NCBI GenBank assembly: GCA_026419775.2
Contig: JAOPGA020000002.1
Location: 1 to 41,445 of the forward strand
Origin: Acrasis kona
Lineage: Eukaryota > Heterolobosea > Eutetramitea > Acrasida > Acrasidae
DNA: 41,445 nt
Direction of reading: 5' to 3'
Every line of letters starts with the position of its first letter. The first letter of the stretch is position 1. The notes under the pieces were generated by a model. That model was not told the origin of the DNA. It was given only the letters and a program-made list of their open reading frames with translations, and did not search any database. Position numbers and translations under genes: made by a program. Shown one piece after another: positions 38,480-41,445 of this stretch.

Positions 38480-39730
38480 TTATTGTTTGAGGATATCTTC
38501 ACAAAAGTCATCGCCCAGTTTTATTCTCACACGTTCATCTTTCAAAAGAAGTCGAACTACATCGGATTTCTTATGTTCTCTAGCGTTCCTTATGGCAATG
38601 TTGTCATCTACGCTAGGATCGACACGTGGATCACTAAGAAGTAGTTCAACTACATCTTTGTGTCCTTCAGAACAAACACATGATAGAATAAGGCTCCATC
38701 TTTTTCCAGGATCAACACGAGGATCATTTAAAAGTAGTTTAACTATATCTGTGTGACCATTCCTACAAGCATCCGAAAGTGCTGCATTGTCTAATGCACT
38801 AGGATCAAAACGTGAATAATTTATAAGTAGTTTGACTATATCTGTGTGACCACGTCTACAAGCAACCAAAAGTGCTGCATTGTCATCTGAACCAGGTTTA
38901 AAATATGGATCATTTAATAGTTGATTAGCTCCATTTCTTTGCCCAAATTCTAAAAAATACTTATTGTTCCGTACACTAGGATCAACGCGAGGATCATCTA
39001 AAAGTAGTTTAACTACATCAGTGTGCCCATTCCTACAAGCTCCTTTAATGGCCTTGTTATCTTCTGCAGCAGGATCAACACGTGGATCATCTAAGAGTAA
39101 TTTCACTACATTTGCATGTCCATTACTGCTAGCTTCTTTGATGGCAATATTATCTTCTGCAGCAGGATCAACACGTGGATCATCTAAGAGTAATTTCACT
39201 ACATTTGCATATCCATTACTGCTAGCTTCTTTAATAGCAATATTATCGCCTGCACTAGGATCAACGTTATGTGGATCATCTAAAAGTAGTTTAGCTACAT
39301 CAATGTGCCCTTCAGAGCAGGCAAATTGAATGCATTCGTAATCTTCCCCACGGTCAACACGCTTATTATTGAGAAACAATCGAACAAGATCTACGTTTCC
39401 GTCACGACAAGCTAAATGAATAAAATTAGGATTATCGTAAATTGGTCCGAAGTTGGGGTCAACACGCTCATCATTCAGTAGATTTTTGATTATGTTAATA
39501 CATTTTTCTTCTTCGTGTTGTACTCCCATTATCTCATCATATCCATTTTCTTTTAATAATCCGTACTCCACAAGAACGTTGAATCGATATTGTGGGTTCT
39601 TGAGGCTGTAGATTATTTTAATAAGCGAAAAAAATTCCGACTGCATTATTAGGTTCAGCTGTTCAAAACTCTTTTCAAACCATTCACTAAATACACCAAG
39701 GAGTTTCATGATTATAAGGGCAAAGGTCAA
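38480..39730 (-). CDS. Ankyrin-repeat protein with 31-residue-type repeats
   Basis: A single exon of 416 residues. The N-terminal 75 residues contain a hydrophobic/aromatic helical region without TM. From about residue 100 to 400 there are roughly nine ankyrin repeats, of the shortened type with DDPRVDP between helices (for example NGHANVVKLLLDDPRVDPAAEDNIAIKEASS). Adjacent repeats in the centre are nearly identical at DNA level. This spacer form is common in amoeboid protists and in some giant viruses of amoebae. Ankyrin repeats mediate protein binding; no effector domain is seen. It is probably cytosolic. Convergent with the previous gene, 81 bp between stops. The start could be the Met at residue 8. 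Confidence 0.8.
   Translation of the reverse strand: MTFALIIMKLLGVFSEWFEKSFEQLNLIMQSEFFSLIKIIYSLKNPQYRFNVLVEYGLLKENGYDEIMGVQHEEEKCINIIKNLLNDERVDPNFGPIYDNPNFIHLACRDGNVDLVRLFLNNKRVDRGEDYECIQFACSEGHIDVAKLLLDDPHNVDPSAGDNIAIKEASSNGYANVVKLLLDDPRVDPAAEDNIAIKEASSNGHANVVKLLLDDPRVDPAAEDNKAIKGACRNGHTDVVKLLLDDPRVDPSVRNNKYFLEFGQRNGANQLLNDPYFKPGSDDNAALLVACRRGHTDIVKLLINYSRFDPSALDNAALSDACRNGHTDIVKLLLNDPRVDPGKRWSLILSCVCSEGHKDVVELLLSDPRVDPSVDDNIAIRNAREHKKSDVVRLLLKDERVRIKLGDDFCEDILKQ
39061..39246 (-). repeat. Two near-identical 93-bp ankyrin units
   Basis: Units at 39061-39153 and 39154-39246 differ by only a few bases and encode 31 residues each (differences include HAN/YAN). A more diverged third copy lies next to them (about 38968-39060). 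This indicates recent unequal exchange or slippage. Confidence 0.75.
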
Positions 39731-39912
39731 AAAGTTTGTAGTAAACGTTGTAAATTAATTGTAATATGTGTATTTTTGGGGCATTCTAAAATTACAATTC
39801 TTGAAGAACACTAAATATCCTTTACAATGAATTGTTATTTGAGATTTTTTTGTTCAATATTTTATTAATATACCCGAATAAAAATTTGGCGCCTGGGTTG
39901 CCAGAGTGGGAG

Positions 39913-40012
39913 CCTACTTTTTCGACCCATCTGGAGGAAAAGTGAGAACATCGAATAAAGACTGTGAGCGTCCTATTTTTGAAAGTGAGAAACTTATTTT
40001 TGAAAAAGTAGG
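39913..40012. repeat. Inverted repeat with nested direct repeats
   Basis: CCTACTTTTTC (39913-39923) and GAAAAAGTAGG (40002-40012) are perfect 11-bp inverted repeats about 78 bp apart. Between them two related units, CCTATTTTTGAAAGTGAGAA and CTTATTTTTGAAAAAGTAGG, form a direct repeat that can also pair with the arms. It lies just downstream of the stop of the 446-residue gene. It may be a small MITE remnant or a transcript-end hairpin. Confidence 0.45.
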
Positions 40013-40022
40013 AACGTATTTA

Positions 40023-41363
40023 TTAATCATTTTCTTCAATTTCTTTGTCCTCGTCTTCGTCTTTTACATCGTCCTTTTCCTTTGAACGCATAGAAGATAG
40101 TTTTTTCCCGAGTGCAGTTGTCAATGTTTTTTTGTCCATACCGTTATAAAGATTATTGTGCTGTAAGATAACCAATAGATCATCCACATCACGTTTTGAT
40201 AGCCTCTTCTTGTCTTCTGGCACTCCTTTTGCTTTTGGCATGTAGTACTGTGCCAGATCAATCTCCAACATGTCACAAAGCCCAGACATGATGATATTCC
40301 CCTGCCTCTTAGTACACCACTTTTGAAACCACTCCCTTGGAATTTTTTGTGTTGTTCCCCTAAAGCAGACAGTTTGGTCTTGATCGGAATTAAGTTGAAC
40401 ATCAGCAATCTTTTTTTGGGCGACAACTACTGAATTGTAGAATATCGTGAGGTTTTTGCGTTGGGTCCTCTCATCCTCATACAACTTTGTCAACTCTGCA
40501 TATTGCTTCTTTAATTCTATGAATTCTTTATAGAAGACCGAATCAATCTCTTGCTTTGGCTCGTTTAGTGGGGTTTGTTTTGGTTTTTTTGGGGGGTTGG
40601 ACTCTTCTTCACTGTCCGTTTGCTCTCTTTGCCTCTTGGGTTTAGGCTGTTTCGATTTGTCGGCAGTTTGTGGCATCACTTTTTTACTCTCGTTTGGAGC
40701 TTGGTCTTTTTCAAAGTTCTTGCTCTCCACTTGGTTCTTTTTGGATGGTGAGGGTGACGGTGGTGATGAATTGATGGGATCGTCTTCGACTTCGTTGTGC
40801 TTTTGTTGTTCTTCGACAGCACGTGCGATTTCAAGGAGATTTTTCATCCGATCATTATTTGATGCTACTTCCGTGGATTGATTGGAAGTTGACACGACAA
40901 GACTCATGTTAGAACCGTTCCAAAAAATGTTACTATTGAGGGCATCTTCAAGTGTACATTCTCCACTGGGTGTGTCTAAATCTTTTGCATCCGAGTTAAT
41001 TTCGGTTACGTTGACCCGATAGTTATCATTCTTGAGTCTTTTCAAAATCACAGCTGTTCCAACAACATTTCCATCAATAAGCAGTTTTACAGCAACGCCA
41101 TCTTGAAAGTGGGGTATGATTGGAGTTAATGTGCGGAGAGGCTCAACTAGGTCTGTTTCATTGGTAGCTTTTTTGGTTGTTTTAAACATGATTGATGAAT
41201 ATTTCTCGATCAATTGAATGTAGTCATCCTTCTTCTTTCCTGTTGTTTTCTTCTCATTCTTGGTCAATTCCTTCTTGAAAGTAAGCACAAATTCTTTAAG
41301 GTCGTCCTTTTTTATGTTGGTCCAGTTTTGAGAATCAAGGCACTGTTTGATTTGATTTTCCAT
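40023..41363 (-). CDS. Possible BEN-domain protein with coiled coil
   Basis: A single exon of 446 residues. An N-terminal helical region (1-75) precedes a small beta-rich part (about 85-160). The middle is disordered with SPPSPSPSKK and KPKRQREQ-type basic clusters that could be nuclear localisation signals (about 195-285). A coiled coil follows (290-325, KEFIELKKQYAELTKLYEDER). The C-terminal 95 residues (CFRGTTQKIPREWFQKWC...GLCDMLEIDLAQYY...KKRLSKRDVDDLLVIL...LTTALGKKL) match the general helix pattern of BEN domains, which bind DNA; this is a by-eye call and weak. The tail is acidic. Probably nuclear. Its start leaves 82 bp to the window edge. Confidence 0.6.
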   Translation of the reverse strand: MENQIKQCLDSQNWTNIKKDDLKEFVLTFKKELTKNEKKTTGKKKDDYIQLIEKYSSIMFKTTKKATNETDLVEPLRTLTPIIPHFQDGVAVKLLIDGNVVGTAVILKRLKNDNYRVNVTEINSDAKDLDTPSGECTLEDALNSNIFWNGSNMSLVVSTSNQSTEVASNNDRMKNLLEIARAVEEQQKHNEVEDDPINSSPPSPSPSKKNQVESKNFEKDQAPNESKKVMPQTADKSKQPKPKRQREQTDSEEESNPPKKPKQTPLNEPKQEIDSVFYKEFIELKKQYAELTKLYEDERTQRKNLTIFYNSVVVAQKKIADVQLNSDQDQTVCFRGTTQKIPREWFQKWCTKRQGNIIMSGLCDMLEIDLAQYYMPKAKGVPEDKKRLSKRDVDDLLVILQHNNLYNGMDKKTLTTALGKKLSSMRSKEKDDVKDEDEDKEIEEND

Positions 41364-41445
41364 CTTTTGTTGGACTTTATGATGTAACCCATTGTTCGTT
41401 TTGAGTTTGCCAAATTTTTGTAATTGTTATACTAATGTTCCAGAG

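Noticed and set aside
39888-39960. Possible tRNA (GGCGCC...TTCGACCC region)
   Set aside because: No cloverleaf can be drawn: the T-loop sequence is not GTTCGANNC and no matching acceptor arm is present.

Overview
The window is nuclear DNA from a compact protist genome. No bacterial operon signals, rRNA, tRNA or CRISPR were seen. Genes lie on both strands and carry very short spliceosomal introns: 24 introns could be placed by reading frame and protein homology, all 35-47 nt. Several genes are recognisably eukaryotic (an ORC1/Cdc6-type initiator, DPH2, a RAD18-like RING/SAP ligase, an equilibrative nucleoside transporter, a CNNM-type protein, an RWP-RK factor). Ankyrin repeats with a DDPRVDP-type spacer, a thaumatin-like protein and a giant glycine/serine/alanine-rich surface protein suggest a free-living amoeboid or amoeboflagellate protist, perhaps a heterolobosean such as Acrasis or an amoebozoan. 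That placement is inference; no taxon marker was read.

Layout. 1-6130: the 3' part of a LEA-like acidic protein, a secreted DRGH nuclease, a two-membrane-segment protein whose frame is broken by two compensating 1-nt shifts, and a solo PEP-hydrolase/Tm-1-type TIM barrel. 6131-7839 is an apparently gene-free 1.7 kb. 7840-14053: a divergent pair, an IQ-repeat protein and a six-exon LRR/coiled-coil protein with a KSPRQSPGR-repeat tail; both are rich in SP/TP sites and share a 244-bp promoter region. 14310-20395: a modular thaumatin-like protein, DPH2, a RAD18-like E3 in six exons, and a polytopic membrane protein. 20526-25289: a two-TM protein with a long acidic tail, a nucleoside transporter, and a DUF21-CBS (CNNM) protein. 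25708-29610: a 1300-residue repeat surface protein with signal peptide and GPI-type tail. 29692-36620: a small two-exon gene, a two-TM protein, an F-box/multi-TM protein, LysRS and ORC1 starting about 21 bp apart in opposite directions, a gene fragment, an RWP-RK factor and a tiny secreted peptide. 36621-41445 looks more accessory: an unrecognised multi-exon gene, a 31-residue-type ankyrin protein and a possible BEN-domain protein.

Organisation. Genes are tightly packed. Convergent pairs end 8, 35, 72, 81, 88 and 95 bp apart, so their 3' UTRs probably overlap as antisense transcripts. Two stop codons (at 21623 and 38398) lie inside AATAAA-type poly(A) signals. Functional themes are housekeeping (translation: LysRS, DPH2; DNA replication and repair: ORC1, RAD18-like), transport (ENT, CNNM), and cell surface or cyst wall (thaumatin-like, solenoid protein, GPI-type peptide). 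Product names rest on motif recognition by eye; no database search was run.
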